A stretch of 64,000 nt of DNA from Arthrobacter sp. APC 3897 (GCF_030407495.1 NZ_JASDDG010000003.1:62001-126000); one strand, 5' to 3'. Numbered from the stretch's first letter, positions 17,059 through 28,501 are shown. The notes: a model not told the origin generated them from the sequence alone. Program-made: numbers and translations.

Positions 17059-18418
17059 GCTGCTCCTCCGGCTGCGTTGGCTTTCTTGGTGCTGCGCTTG
17101 CCGGCCGTCTTGAACGCGCCGGGCGGCGGAATACGGAAGATGGAACGGACCAGCGGCGGTGCGGCGATGAACAGGACGATCAGCGACTGGACCACCAGCA
17201 CAATGTCAATGTTGGTGCCGGTGCTGGTCTGCATGGTGACGCCGCCGGCGCGGAAAGCGCCGAACAGCAGGCCCGCAGCGAATGTTCCCCACGGGGAGGA
17301 ACGGCCCAGCAGGGCCACGGTGATGGCATCGAAGCCGAAGCTCGCTGCCACACCGGAGGTCAGCACCTTCTCGGTGCCGGACACCTGTGCAACGCCGGCG
17401 AGACCTGCAAGGGCACCGGCGATGAGCATCACGATGACATAGCCCTTGGTGGTGCTGATGCCTGCATTCCGTGCGGCCGCGGGGTTGGCGCCGACCGCGC
17501 GCAGTTCAAAGCCCACGGTGGAGCGGTTCAGGAGCCACCAGATGAAGACGGTGGCGGCGATGGCCATGATGAAGCCCCAGTGCAGCCGGAAGCCGCTGCC
17601 CAGCAGGGGCGGGAACATGGCGGTGTCGTCAAGCTGCGGGCTGATCGGGTTGGTGGAGCCCGGGCGCTGGAAGCCCGGCGTGGTCAGCAGGAAGAGCACC
17701 AGCTGGATGGCGATGTAGTTGAGCATGATGGTCACGATGACCTCGTGCGCGCCGGTGCGTGCTTTAAGCAGGCCGGCAATGCCGCCCCACAGTGCACCGC
17801 CGACTGCTCCGGCGAGGATAACCACGATCAGGTGCAGGCCAACCGGAAGGTGCCAGCTGAAACCGACCCATGCGGCCAGCGTGGCGCCGATGATGATCTG
17901 CCCCTGCGCACCGATGTTGAACAACCCGGCCCGGAAGGCCAGGGCCACGCCGAGACCGGCGCAGATCAGCGGGGTCGCCACCGTCAGCGTCTGGGTCAGC
18001 GGGTAGATCATCCGGGAGAAAGTATCAGCCTGGAAATTGAAGATCGATCCCTGGAACAGGGCAGCATAGGCGCCGGAGGCAGCGGACCAGGCAGCGCCGA
18101 GCAGGTCCCCGGGACGCGAGAAGAAGTACCCGGCGGACTCGGCAACGTCCTCGTCGGTGAGGGCGATCAGCAGACCGCCGACAATCAGTGCCATGATGAC
18201 GGCAAGGACTGAAACCAGGGCGTCGCCGGTGACAATGCGGTGCAGGACGGATGCCTGGCGTTCTTCCGGATGCAGTTCCGTTGCCGGGACCGGAACGACC
18301 GGCGGCGGCAGTGCCCCGCCGGCAGTTTCGGCAGCGGCCAGCAGCCGCGTATCGTCAGCCTCTGCTTCCTCTTTCCGGTGGGCGGGTTCGCCCGGCTGCC
18401 TGTTTGTTTCCTCCGGGC

Positions 18419-18422
<4 letters not shown>
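17055..18422 (-). CDS. Nucleoside ABC transporter permease (NupP-like)
   Basis: Second permease, 455 aa. An acidic cytoplasmic N-terminus of about 85 residues (rich in Glu, Pro and Ala) precedes about nine membrane segments. The motif [26 protein letters not shown] is the family's cytoplasmic loop. Its start overlaps the ATPase stop, and its stop overlaps the NupQ-like start, so ATPase and both permeases are tightly coupled. The long acidic N-terminal extension is unusual compared with firmicute NupP and may be disordered. Confidence 0.9.
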
Positions 18423-19975
<1,553 letters not shown>

Positions 19976-20030
19976 TCTGTTTGTGTCTGAGTATGTGGGC
20001 TTCCCCTATGGAGATTACCCGGAACAGAAT

Positions 20031-20076
20031 GAACCGCCGTCCACCCGCTGCAGCGCAGCCGGACGAACGGCGGTTC
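20031..20076 (-). terminator. Hairpin between BMP lipoprotein and ATPase genes
   Basis: GAACCGCCGT (20031-20040) pairs exactly with ACGGCGGTTC (20067-20076) around a 26-nt GC-rich loop that can pair further. It lies just downstream of the lipoprotein stop. Partial termination here would give more binding protein than ATPase and permease, a common pattern in ABC operons (inference). Confidence 0.6.
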
Positions 20077-20095
20077 AGGTGCCGCCTACCCCTTT

Positions 20096-21208
20096 TTACT
20101 TGGGGCTGGCAGCAGAATCCACGGTGATCTCACCGGAGATGATCTTGGCCTTGATCTCATCCACTGCGGACTTGACGTCCGCGGGGACTGCATCTTCCTG
20201 GTCGTGGTACGGAGCAAGGGCCACGCCGCCGTTTTCCAGGGTGCCGATGTACGGTGCGGCGTCGAAGTTGCCGTCGACGTCGGTGGAGATAACCTCTTCA
20301 ACGGCTTCGCCCATGAGCTTCATGACCGAGGTCAGGATGTACTCGGTGCCCTTGTCGTTGGTCTCGAAACCGTCGGAGTCGACCCAGATGACCTTGTTGT
20401 TGCCGCCGTTTGCATTGGCTTCAACAATGGCGTCCAGGGTGCCGTCGCCCACCGGGCCGGCAACCGGCATGATGATGTCGGCGCCTTCGTTGAGGAAGCT
20501 CTGAGTGGTGGTCTTGCCGGCCACGGTGTCGGTGAAGTTGCCCACGAAGGATCCGGTCTGGTCGGCCTTGTTCCAGCCCAGCAGTGCAACATCGGCGTCG
20601 TTCTGCTCGTTGTAGTACTCCACGCCGTCGGCAAAGCCGTCCATGAAGATGGTCACGGTGGGGATATTGATGCCGCCGTAGGTGGCCACCTTGCCGGTTT
20701 CGGAGGTGCCTGCCGCTACGTAGCCGGCCAGGAAGGCAGCTTCTGCCGTGTCGTAGATGATCGGCTTGACGTTGTCCAGGTCGATGCTGTTGTCATCGAC
20801 GATGGCGAAGTTGCGGTCCGGATTGGCCTCTGCAACGGACTTCGTGGCGTCTGCCAGCAGGAAGCCGACCGTCACGGTCAGGTTGCAGCCTTCGCTGATC
20901 ATGGAGTCCAGGTTCGGCAGGAAGTCCGTTTCGGACTGGGACTGGGCTTCGCGTACCGTGACGCCCAGATCCTTCTCTGCAGCCTTCAGGCCCTCGTAGC
21001 TGGACTGGTTGAACGAACGGTCATCAAAGCCGCCCTCATCGGAAACGATGCAGGCGGTGAAATCGCTGTTCGCGCTGCCCGCTGCGTCAGAGGAATCGTT
21101 TTCCTCTTCAGGGGCGGCACCGCAGCCGGAGAGCAGGAGCGCCGAAACGCCGAGCATAGCGGCGGAAACGCCGGCGTTGCGCTTGAAGCTGCGCGGGAAG
21201 TTCTTCAA
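20096..21208 (-). CDS. BMP-family nucleoside-binding lipoprotein
   Basis: Extracellular substrate-binding lipoprotein of 370 aa. The signal peptide ends in the lipobox LLLSGCGAAP, and the mature part is acidic at first (EEENDSSDAAG). The BMP/PBP1 domain includes CIVSDEGGFDDRSFNQSSYEG, a hallmark of the family. I chose the TTG at 21208 because a strong GGAGGA lies 3 bases upstream. The longer frame from 21325 has no signal. It begins the nucleoside import operon and has a promoter at about 21382-21410. Confidence 0.93.
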   Translation of the reverse strand: MKNFPRSFKRNAGVSAAMLGVSALLLSGCGAAPEEENDSSDAAGSANSDFTACIVSDEGGFDDRSFNQSSYEGLKAAEKDLGVTVREAQSQSETDFLPNLDSMISEGCNLTVTVGFLLADATKSVAEANPDRNFAIVDDNSIDLDNVKPIIYDTAEAAFLAGYVAAGTSETGKVATYGGINIPTVTIFMDGFADGVEYYNEQNDADVALLGWNKADQTGSFVGNFTDTVAGKTTTQSFLNEGADIIMPVAGPVGDGTLDAIVEANANGGNNKVIWVDSDGFETNDKGTEYILTSVMKLMGEAVEEVISTDVDGNFDAAPYIGTLENGGVALAPYHDQEDAVPADVKSAVDEIKAKIISGEITVDSAASPK

Positions 21209-21381
21209 TGTTCCTCCAGAAAAGAAAATGGGTGCCACGCGCAGGAGTGCTCTGTTCCTGCCCAACCCGTGGGGAGGCCAGCCGGCGCGTGGTGCGGCGC
21301 TCCGTGCATCGGTGGATCGCAGCAAACTTATTCTATGTCCTGCAGCACACCCCGTGATGCAGATTACGTGGCGGCGGGGAA

Positions 21382-21410
21382 ATTATTTACAACTTGTTAT
21401 CTGTTTGCAA
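21382..21410 (-). promoter_or_regulatory. Probable promoter of the nucleoside import operon
   Basis: On the minus strand TTGCAA (21410-21405), a 17-bp spacer and AATAAT (21387-21382) match a sigma70 promoter at 4/6 and 5/6 positions. The region is distinctly AT-rich compared with its surroundings. It implies a leader of about 165 nt before the TTG start. I see no convincing riboswitch in that leader. Confidence 0.5.
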
Positions 21411-21470
21411 GCAGTTGACCTCATATGTCGGCCAGCGACCTGCAGGAAAGACTGTACAACCCCTCTGCCG

Positions 21471-22694
21471 CTAGTGCCGCAGTCCCCGTGCCGCCCGTAC
21501 CGCCGCCGCAGCCATGACACTGACGCCCGTGCTGATCGCCAGCTCGTCGGGGTCATAGTCACCGCGGTGCAGATCATAGGTCTCGCCGCCCGGCGTGCGC
21601 GTTCCCAGCCGCATGAGGGCCCCGGGGACAGCCTGCGTCATCCAGGCGAAGTCCTCCCCGCCCATTGACTGGGGAGCCAGAACAATGGAGTCCTCGCCCA
21701 GTTCCGCCCGCGCTGCAACCTCGATCAGGCTCGTTTCCGCGTCAGTGTTGATAACGGGCGGCACTCCCCGGGTATGTTCCATCGTCACATCCACGCCGAA
21801 GGGCGCGGCGATCTGGCGCACGACGTCGTCGAGCAGTTCCCCGGCGGCGTACCAGGCTTCCGCATCCAGGCAGCGCATGGTTCCGGCCATGAAACCGTGT
21901 GCGGGAATCGCGTTGGGAGCCGAACCGGCGTGCATCTGGCCCCACACGACCGATACGCCGCTGCGCACGTCGATCCGCCGGGACAAGACGGCCGGAACGC
22001 TGACGGCGATCTCAGCCAGCGCAAAGACAAGGTCCTCGGTCAGGTGCGGCCGGGAGGTGTGTCCGCCGCGGCCGGTCAGTTCAATGCGGATGGTGTCGGA
22101 CGCCGAGGTGATGGCTCCGATGCGGGTGCCCACCTGCCCGACGTCGATTCTCGGATCGCAGTGCAGGGCAAGGATCCGCGGCATGCCCTCCAGGACACCC
22201 TGCTTGATCACGCCCAGCGCCCCGCCGGGCATGACCTCTTCAGCGGGCTGGAAGACAACCCGGACCCGTCCGCCCAGGGCCCCGGCACGGTTGAGCTTGG
22301 CCAGAACCTGCGCCACACCCACCATGACCGTGGTGTGGATGTCATGACCGCAGGCGTGGGTGATGCCGGTGTTGACGGAAGCGTACGGCAGCCCCGTTTC
22401 CTCCAGCACGGGCAGCGCGTCAATATCGGCGCGCAACCCGATTCGCATCGGCCCCTCGCCGATGTCAACGTAGGCTCCCGTGCCCTCCAGCCGAACAGGG
22501 TGCAGTCCCGCCCCCTCCAGCGCCTCTACAATGCGGTCCGTGGTGCGGAATTCCTTGGTCGACAATTCCGGGTGCTGATGAAGGTCCCTGCGGAACGAGA
22601 TCAGCTCACCCAGGATCGGAGCGACACTCCCCCGCATGGAGGGAACCGATGAACTGTTCAGTGGGATGGTAGACACATTTTCTAGGGTAGCCAC
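21471..22694 (-). CDS. M20-family amidohydrolase (hippurate hydrolase / AbgB type)
   Basis: Cytoplasmic metal-dependent amidohydrolase of 407 aa. It has FRRDLHQHPELS at the start of the fold, LRADIDALPVLEETGLPYAS, and HACGHDIHTTVMVGVA with metal ligands. The inserted dimerisation domain begins around GRGGHTSRP. The family cleaves N-acyl amino acids or aminobenzoyl-type conjugates. The true substrate cannot be told from sequence. It stands alone between the nucleoside operon promoter and the sugar nucleotide gene. Confidence 0.9.
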   Translation of the reverse strand: MATLENVSTIPLNSSSVPSMRGSVAPILGELISFRRDLHQHPELSTKEFRTTDRIVEALEGAGLHPVRLEGTGAYVDIGEGPMRIGLRADIDALPVLEETGLPYASVNTGITHACGHDIHTTVMVGVAQVLAKLNRAGALGGRVRVVFQPAEEVMPGGALGVIKQGVLEGMPRILALHCDPRIDVGQVGTRIGAITSASDTIRIELTGRGGHTSRPHLTEDLVFALAEIAVSVPAVLSRRIDVRSGVSVVWGQMHAGSAPNAIPAHGFMAGTMRCLDAEAWYAAGELLDDVVRQIAAPFGVDVTMEHTRGVPPVINTDAETSLIEVAARAELGEDSIVLAPQSMGGEDFAWMTQAVPGALMRLGTRTPGGETYDLHRGDYDPDELAISTGVSVMAAAAVRAARGLRH

Positions 22695-22768
22695 TGAGGC
22701 TCCTGTTGCGGGAACCGTGTGACGATGTTCTGTGTTACGTGCTGCCGTGATTCCTGTTATAGGACGCC

Positions 22769-23908
22769 TTAAAGGACGTCCGTGTCGCCGCTGGCCTTCA
22801 GATGCTCCACAGCCTTCTTCACTTCCTGGGCGTGTTCCTTCGTGGTGACCAGCAGTGCATCCAGCGTGTCGACAATGACAACGTCCTCAATGCCGATCAG
22901 GGCGATCACGCGCTTGGTGTCGGAGACCACGATTCCGGAGGCGTTTTCCGAGTACACGCGGGCCCCCTCACCCATCACCGTGAGATCACTGTTCTCGGCG
23001 GCGGGGTTGAGCCGCCCGATGGCAGCGAAGTCTCCCACATCATCCCAGTTGAAAATGCCCGGGATCATGGCGACGTCGCCGGCAGCAGCTGCCGGTTCCG
23101 CCACGGCATAGTCAATTGCCGTCTTGGGCAGGGTGGGCCAGACCCGGCGCACCACTTCGCGGCGCTGCGGCGTATCCCACGCATCGGCGATCTCCGTCAG
23201 CCCGGCATAGAGTTCCGGCTCGTTGGCTTCCAGATGCTTGAGCATGAGGTCCACCGGCGCCACGAACATCCCGGCGTTCCAGCTGTAATGACCGTTCTTC
23301 AGGTACGTGCGGGCCACCTCTTCCGAGGGCTTCTCCACGAATTCGACGACGGAGTGCGCACTCGGGGCACCGGCAATCTCCAGCGGATCTCCCGCGCGGA
23401 TGTAGCCGAACCCGGTGGCGGCATGGGTGGGGTGGATGCCGATGGTGACGATGTATCCCTGCGCCGCAGTGTGGATCGCTTCCCGGACTGCATCCTGGAA
23501 GACGTCCACCGGGGCAATGACCTGGTCCGCCGCAAAGGAACCCATGATGATGTGGGGATCCCTTTTAAAGAGGATTGCCGCCGCAAGACCGATGGCCGCT
23601 GCAGAATCCTTGGGCTCCAGCTCCAGCACCAGGTTCTCGCTGGAGATTTCAGGCAGCTGCTTGCGCACCGCCTGACGGTGCAGCGTACCGGTAACCACCA
23701 TGACCCGGTCACCGCTGAGCGGCCGCAGCCGGTCATAGGTGGCCCGGATCAGGGTGGAGCCTGATCCGGTGAGGTCATGAAGGAACTTGGGCGCTGCGGC
23801 ACGGGACAGCGGCCAAAGGCGGGTGCCAACGCCGCCCGCAGGAATGACGCCGTAAAAGCGGTCAAAATCCGCTGCGGAAAGATCAGGATCAGTCGGTTCT
23901 GTATTCAT
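22769..23908 (-). CDS. Mannose-1-phosphate guanylyltransferase
   Basis: Nucleotidyltransferase of 379 aa making GDP-mannose from mannose-1-phosphate and GTP, for cell-envelope glycans and protein mannosylation. The N-terminal motif is PAGGVGTRLWPLSR followed by APKFLHDLTG, which corresponds to the usual pyrophosphorylase signature and the conserved lysine. FVEKPSEEVA is the second landmark. It is the short single-domain form without a phosphomannose isomerase domain. ATG 23908 is preferred because the fold starts soon after it, and the longer frame adds only basic residues. Confidence 0.9.
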   Translation of the reverse strand: MNTEPTDPDLSAADFDRFYGVIPAGGVGTRLWPLSRAAAPKFLHDLTGSGSTLIRATYDRLRPLSGDRVMVVTGTLHRQAVRKQLPEISSENLVLELEPKDSAAAIGLAAAILFKRDPHIIMGSFAADQVIAPVDVFQDAVREAIHTAAQGYIVTIGIHPTHAATGFGYIRAGDPLEIAGAPSAHSVVEFVEKPSEEVARTYLKNGHYSWNAGMFVAPVDLMLKHLEANEPELYAGLTEIADAWDTPQRREVVRRVWPTLPKTAIDYAVAEPAAAAGDVAMIPGIFNWDDVGDFAAIGRLNPAAENSDLTVMGEGARVYSENASGIVVSDTKRVIALIGIEDVVIVDTLDALLVTTKEHAQEVKKAVEHLKASGDTDVL

Positions 23909-24029
23909 CAGAGCCAAGATTAGCCGACGGTGGCCGCAGCGGTCCCAAGCAACGCCTGACCGGCCAGTCCCGCATTGTCTGACCGGCGTCACGGACTGTA
24001 ACGAGGGTCACATGATAGGCCCACCTAAA

Positions 24030-24058
24030 TTGAAAGCGCCCAACGGGGGACCTAGATT
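24030..24058 (+). promoter_or_regulatory. Promoter of sdhCDAB
   Basis: TTGAAA (24030-24035) is followed after 17 bp by TAGATT (24053-24058). Both hexamers resemble the vegetative consensus and the spacing is ideal. A leader of about 80 nt would precede the GTG of sdhC. Confidence 0.65.
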
Positions 24059-24145
24059 ATGCTTGAGCTTATATTGCTGTCGCATCGGCGTCATCACTGC
24101 GTGGAAGACACGCCAGCGCCGCTGCGTTGCAGGGAGGAAAATTCA

Positions 24146-24526
24146 GTGTCGAAGTTACCAGCAGGCACTCTCTACCGCGGCCGTGAAGGCCAGTGGTCGT
24201 GGGTTGCCCACCGCATTACCGGCGTGGTGATCTTCTTCTTCCTGTTGGTCCACGTTTTGGATACCTCACTGGTGCGCGTTTCACCTGAGGCATACAACGT
24301 CGTGATCGGCGCGTACAAGAACCCCGTCATGGGCCTCGGCGAGCTTGGCCTCGTCGGCGCCATCGTGTTCCACGCCTTCAACGGCGTGCGCGTGATCCTG
24401 ATCGATTTCTGGAAGAAGGGCCCCAAATACCAGCGTCAGATGCTGTGGAGCGTCGTCGGCCTTTGGGTGATTACCATGATCGGTTTCTCCATTCGCCACC
24501 TTCCCATCGTTTTCGGGGGTCACTAA
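24146..24526 (+). CDS. sdhC: Succinate dehydrogenase cytochrome b556 subunit
   Basis: Membrane anchor of complex II, 126 aa, three transmembrane helices. The family signature GTLYRGREGQWSWVAHRITGV lies at the N-terminus, and HAFNGVRVILIDF carries the heme-ligand histidine region. GTG 24146 is the start because GGGAGGA sits 7 nt upstream. It opens the sdhCDAB operon, with 3 bp to sdhD. Confidence 0.94.
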   Translation: MSKLPAGTLYRGREGQWSWVAHRITGVVIFFFLLVHVLDTSLVRVSPEAYNVVIGAYKNPVMGLGELGLVGAIVFHAFNGVRVILIDFWKKGPKYQRQMLWSVVGLWVITMIGFSIRHLPIVFGGH

Positions 24527-24529
24527 GCC

Positions 24530-25009
24530 ATGAGTACATCAACTAACGAAGCCGTCTCCGTCGAGGCTCCGCGCTCCGGCCGCATCTCCCCCAAGTACGC
24601 GCGGACCGCGGGCGGCAAAGGCAACTTTGAGATGCTCGCCTGGCTGTTCATGCGGGTCTCGGGTGCCATCCTGATCGTTCTGATCTTCACCCACCTGTTC
24701 GTCAACCTCATGGTTGGCGACGGCATCCATGCCGTTGACTTCGGCTTTGTGGCCGGCAAGTGGGCCAGCCCCCTCTGGCAGGTCTGGGACCTGGTCATGC
24801 TCTGGCTGGCAATGCTGCACGGCACCAACGGCGTCCGCGTCATCATCAACGATTACGCCGACAAGAACACCACCCGGATGACCCTGAAGAGCATTCTCTA
24901 CATTGCCTCCGTGGTCATCATCGTTCTGGGCACCCTGGTGATCTTCACCTTCGATCCCTGCCCGGCCGGTGCACCCGCCGACATGATCGCGGACTTCTGC
25001 ACGGCGTAG
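24530..25009 (+). CDS. sdhD: Succinate dehydrogenase membrane anchor subunit
   Basis: Second membrane anchor of complex II, 159 aa. A polar N-terminus of about 40 residues precedes three helices. The second helix region contains LWLAMLHGTNGVRVIINDYA, with a histidine positioned to ligate heme. Together with SdhC it forms the quinone site. The last segment (FDPCPAGAPADMIADFC) is a short periplasmic tail with two cysteines, which is noticeable but may be usual in this lineage. Confidence 0.93.
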   Translation: MSTSTNEAVSVEAPRSGRISPKYARTAGGKGNFEMLAWLFMRVSGAILIVLIFTHLFVNLMVGDGIHAVDFGFVAGKWASPLWQVWDLVMLWLAMLHGTNGVRVIINDYADKNTTRMTLKSILYIASVVIIVLGTLVIFTFDPCPAGAPADMIADFCTA

Positions 25010-25076
25010 CCGCAGGGTCCGCAGTCTGCGGGCCACCCCCACTGTTTTTCACGTTTCAACAGAAAGAGCATCTGGT

Positions 25077-26843
25077 ATGCAGGTCCATAAGTACGACGTC
25101 GTAATTGTCGGCGCCGGCGGCGCCGGTATGCGTGCCGCCATCGAATCCGGCCAGCGCGCACGTACGGCGGTACTGACCAAGCTGTACCCCACGCGCTCGC
25201 ACACCGGTGCGGCACAGGGCGGCATGTGCGCAGCACTCGCCAATGTCGAAGAAGACAACTGGGAATGGCACACCTTTGACACGGTCAAGGGCGGCGATTA
25301 TCTGGTGGACCAGGACGCTGCGGAGGTCATGGCCAAAGAAGCCATCGACGCCGTGCTGGACCTGGAAAAGATGGGTCTGCCGTTCAACCGCACGCCCGAA
25401 GGCCGCATTGACCAGCGCCGCTTCGGCGGCCACACCCGCGACCACGGCAAGGCACCGGTCCGCCGTGCCTGCTACGCCGCGGACCGCACCGGGCACATGA
25501 TCCTCCAGACGCTGTACCAAAACTGCGTCAAGCACAATGTGGAGTTCTACAACGAGTACTACGTCCTGGACCTGCTCACGGTCGAGGACAGCTTCGGCCA
25601 GAAGCGCGTTGCCGGCGTCGTGTCCTACGACCTGGCCAGCGGCGAGCTGCATGTCTTCCAGGCCAAGTCCGTGGTGTTCGCCTCCGGCGGCGCCGGCAAG
25701 GTCTTCAAGACCACGTCCAACGCACACACCCTGACCGGTGACGGCATGGGTATCGCGTTCCGCCGGGGCATCCCCCTGGAAGACATGGAGTTCTTCCAGT
25801 TCCACCCGACAGGCCTCGCAGGCCTGGGCATCCTGCTTTCCGAAGCAGCCCGCGGTGAAGGTGCAATCCTGCGCAACTCGGAGGGTGAGCGCTTCATGGA
25901 GCGCTACGCCCCCACTATCAAGGACCTTGCTCCCCGTGACATCGTGGCCCGCTCCATGGCCAACGAGGTCCGTGAAGGCCGCGGCTGCGGCCCGAACAAG
26001 GACTACGTCCTGCTGGACCTGACGCACCTGGAGCCGGCGCACATTGATGCCAAGCTCCCGGACATCACTGAGTTTGCCCGCACCTACCTCGGTGTTGAGC
26101 CGTACACGGAGCCGGTGCCGGTCTTCCCGACCGCGCATTACGCCATGGGCGGCATCCCCACCAACATCAAGGCTGAGGTCCTGCAGGACAACGACACCGT
26201 GGTCCCGGGCCTGTATGCAGCCGGTGAAGTTGCCTGCGTCTCCGTCCACGGCTCGAACCGCCTGGGCACCAACTCGCTGCTGGACATCAACGTTTTCGGG
26301 AAGCGCGCGGGCATCTACGCTGCCGAGTACGCCCTGCAGGCTGACTTCGTCGACCTGCCGGAGAACCCCGAAGCCGCCACCATCGAGCTGCTGGACATGG
26401 TCCGCAACTCCGAGGGAACGGAGCGGGTTGCCGAAATCCGCCGGGACCTGCAGAACACCATGGATGCCAACATGCAGGTGTTCCGCACCGCGGAAACGCT
26501 GAACCAGGTGCTGACCGACATTGCCTCGCTCGAAGAGCGGTACAAGAAGATCAGCGTCCAGGACAAGGGCAAGCGCTTTAACCTGGATCTGCTGGAAGCC
26601 GTGGAACTGGGCTTCCTGCTGGAACTGGCCAAGGTCATGACCGTTGCGGCCCTGCACCGCGAAGAGTCGCGCGGCGGACACTTCCGCGAGGACTTCCCGG
26701 AACGCGACGACGAGAATTTCATGAAGCATTCGATGGCGTACAAGGTTGATGAAGCCGCCAATGACGAGCACACCGCCGGCATTCGGCTGGACACCAAGCC
26801 GGTCGTCTTCACGCGCTACGAGCCGATGGTGAGGAAGTACTAA
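25077..26843 (+). CDS. sdhA: Succinate dehydrogenase flavoprotein subunit
   Basis: Catalytic subunit of 588 aa that oxidises succinate to fumarate with covalently bound FAD. It has the FAD-binding GAGGAGMRAAIESG, the flavinylation region SHTGAAQGGM, the active-site segment FHPTGLAG, and HGSNRLGTNSLLD near the C-terminal FAD contacts. The C-terminus ends in FTRYEPMVRKY, usual for SdhA. Its stop codon overlaps the first base of the sdhB ATG (TAATG). Confidence 0.97.
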   Translation: MQVHKYDVVIVGAGGAGMRAAIESGQRARTAVLTKLYPTRSHTGAAQGGMCAALANVEEDNWEWHTFDTVKGGDYLVDQDAAEVMAKEAIDAVLDLEKMGLPFNRTPEGRIDQRRFGGHTRDHGKAPVRRACYAADRTGHMILQTLYQNCVKHNVEFYNEYYVLDLLTVEDSFGQKRVAGVVSYDLASGELHVFQAKSVVFASGGAGKVFKTTSNAHTLTGDGMGIAFRRGIPLEDMEFFQFHPTGLAGLGILLSEAARGEGAILRNSEGERFMERYAPTIKDLAPRDIVARSMANEVREGRGCGPNKDYVLLDLTHLEPAHIDAKLPDITEFARTYLGVEPYTEPVPVFPTAHYAMGGIPTNIKAEVLQDNDTVVPGLYAAGEVACVSVHGSNRLGTNSLLDINVFGKRAGIYAAEYALQADFVDLPENPEAATIELLDMVRNSEGTERVAEIRRDLQNTMDANMQVFRTAETLNQVLTDIASLEERYKKISVQDKGKRFNLDLLEAVELGFLLELAKVMTVAALHREESRGGHFREDFPERDDENFMKHSMAYKVDEAANDEHTAGIRLDTKPVVFTRYEPMVRKY

Positions 26844-27619
26844 TGACAACGGAAATCGCGGAGCCAGCCTCCAAGATCGAACTCCCGGAATCTGTGGGCG
26901 GGGAAATCCCCTCGTTCGAGATCACGCTCAAGGTCCGCCGCTACAACCCCGAGGTGTCTGACGAAGGATACTGGGACGAGTGGAAGCTGACCATGTACGG
27001 CACGGACCGCGTGCTGGACGCCCTGCACAAGGTCAAATGGGAGCATGACGGCTCAGTCTCCTTCCGCCGTTCCTGCGCCCACGGCGTCTGCGGCTCCGAT
27101 GCCATGCGCATCAACGGCCGCAACCGGCTGGCCTGCAAGACCCTGCTGAAGGACCTGGACACGTCCAAGCCCATCCTCGTGGAACCCATCAAGGGCCTCC
27201 CCGTGGAGAAGGACCTGATTGTGGACATGGAGCCGTTCTTCCAGTCCTTCCGCGAAGTCATGCCGTTCCTGGTCAGCAAGGGCCACGAGCCCACGAAGGA
27301 ACGCCTGCAGTCCCCCGAGGACCGGGAGCGGTTTGACGACACCACCAAGTGCATCCTCTGCGCCGCGTGCACATCGTCCTGCCCCGTGTTCTGGACCGAC
27401 GGCCAGTACTTCGGCCCGGCCGCCATTGTGAACGCCCACCGCTTCATCTTCGACTCGCGTGACGACGCCGGAGACATGCGCCTGGAAATCCTCAATGACA
27501 AGGAAGGCGTGTGGCGCTGCCGCACCACCTTCAACTGCTCCGAAGCGTGCCCCCGCGGCATTCAGGTGACCAAGGCAATTGCCGAGGTCAAGCAGGCCAT
27601 CCTGAGCCGCTCCGTCTAG
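26843..27619 (+). CDS. sdhB: Succinate dehydrogenase iron-sulfur subunit
   Basis: Electron-transfer subunit of 258 aa between SdhA flavin and the quinone site. A plant-type ferredoxin domain holds the 2Fe-2S cluster (RRSCAHGVCGSDAM, then RLAC). The alpha-helical domain carries CILCAACTSSCPVF and CSEACPRGIQVTKAI for the 4Fe-4S and 3Fe-4S clusters. All expected cysteines are present. It is the last gene of the operon and is followed by a very strong terminator. Confidence 0.97.
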   Translation: MTTEIAEPASKIELPESVGGEIPSFEITLKVRRYNPEVSDEGYWDEWKLTMYGTDRVLDALHKVKWEHDGSVSFRRSCAHGVCGSDAMRINGRNRLACKTLLKDLDTSKPILVEPIKGLPVEKDLIVDMEPFFQSFREVMPFLVSKGHEPTKERLQSPEDRERFDDTTKCILCAACTSSCPVFWTDGQYFGPAAIVNAHRFIFDSRDDAGDMRLEILNDKEGVWRCRTTFNCSEACPRGIQVTKAIAEVKQAILSRSV

Positions 27620-27636
27620 CAGCACCGTTCCGTCCC

Positions 27637-27694
27637 CGGAGGCGGCGTTCGGCAGCCCTGAGAAGGGCCGCCGAACGCCGCCTCCGGCCTTTTT
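27637..27694 (+). terminator. Strong terminator of sdhCDAB
   Basis: A perfect 17-bp stem (27637-27653 with 27670-27686) begins CGGAGGCGGCGTTCGGC and is followed by GCCTTTTTCC. It lies 17 bp after the sdhB stop and is one of the clearest terminators in the window. Confidence 0.9.
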
Positions 27695-27712
27695 CCTGCA
27701 AAGGTTGTCTTC

Positions 27713-28501
27713 ATGCCCGTCTTCGAGTCCGTGTCCTTTCCCGGCGTCAACAACACCACCCTGGCCGGCATCATTGATGTGCCCGACGGCGAAGCCAGGG
27801 CATGGGCGGTGTTCTGCCACGGTTTCACGCTGGGCAAGAACAGTGCCGCCGCTTCCCGCATTTCCAAAGCCCTGGCCGGACACGGGATAGGGGTCCTGCG
27901 CTACGACGCGGCAGGGCTGGGCGGATCCAGCGGAGCCTGGGAGGACGGAACGTTCAGTACCAAGGTGGCGGATGTCCGCAGCGCCGTTGGCTTCATGAAC
28001 GGGCAGGGGCGCAAAGTATCCCTGCTGATCGGCCATTCCCTCGGCGGTGCAGCGGTCCTGGCAGCGGCCGGGAGCCTTCCGGACGTCGACGCCGTGGTCA
28101 CGATTGCCGCCCCGTTCCAGCCGTCCCACGTGGTTCATTTGTTCGAGGATGAGCGCGACACCATCCTGAAGGAGGGTTCGGCGCAGGTGGACCTGGGCGG
28201 AGGCAAGTTGGAGATACGGAAAGAGCTAATGCGTGACCTTGAGTCCCATGACCTGACCGGGTGCATCAGGGATCTGCACCGCCCGCTGCTCGTCATGCAC
28301 TCCCCCACAGACAACACCGTGGGCATCGACAATGCCAGTGACATCTTCTCCACGGCACGCCATCCGCGGAACTTCATTTCACTGGAAGGCAGCAATCATT
28401 TGATGGTGAACCGTGCCCAGACCAGCCGGGCCGCGGACATCATCGCCGCCTGGTCCGCAGTGTATCTGTCCTCGGGAACGGACGCCGACGCCGGGAGCTA
28501 A
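27713..28501 (+). CDS. Alpha/beta hydrolase
   Basis: Serine hydrolase of 262 aa. The nucleophile elbow is GHSLGG with Ser109, and the oxyanion-hole loop is HGFTLGKN at about 36-43. The sequence LLVMHSPTDNTV supplies the probable acid Asp, and SNHLMV the His. It resembles small esterase/acylpeptidase-like hydrolases often annotated only as alpha/beta hydrolase. No signal peptide is present. The stop overlaps the end of the convergent 2H phosphoesterase gene by 4 bp. The substrate is unknown. Confidence 0.85.
   Translation: MPVFESVSFPGVNNTTLAGIIDVPDGEARAWAVFCHGFTLGKNSAAASRISKALAGHGIGVLRYDAAGLGGSSGAWEDGTFSTKVADVRSAVGFMNGQGRKVSLLIGHSLGGAAVLAAAGSLPDVDAVVTIAAPFQPSHVVHLFEDERDTILKEGSAQVDLGGGKLEIRKELMRDLESHDLTGCIRDLHRPLLVMHSPTDNTVGIDNASDIFSTARHPRNFISLEGSNHLMVNRAQTSRAADIIAAWSAVYLSSGTDADAGS

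Noticed and set aside
25056-26849. A 597-aa frame antisense to sdhA
   Set aside because: It mirrors sdhA exactly and has no protein family features. Long antisense frames are a by-product of GC-rich codon usage.
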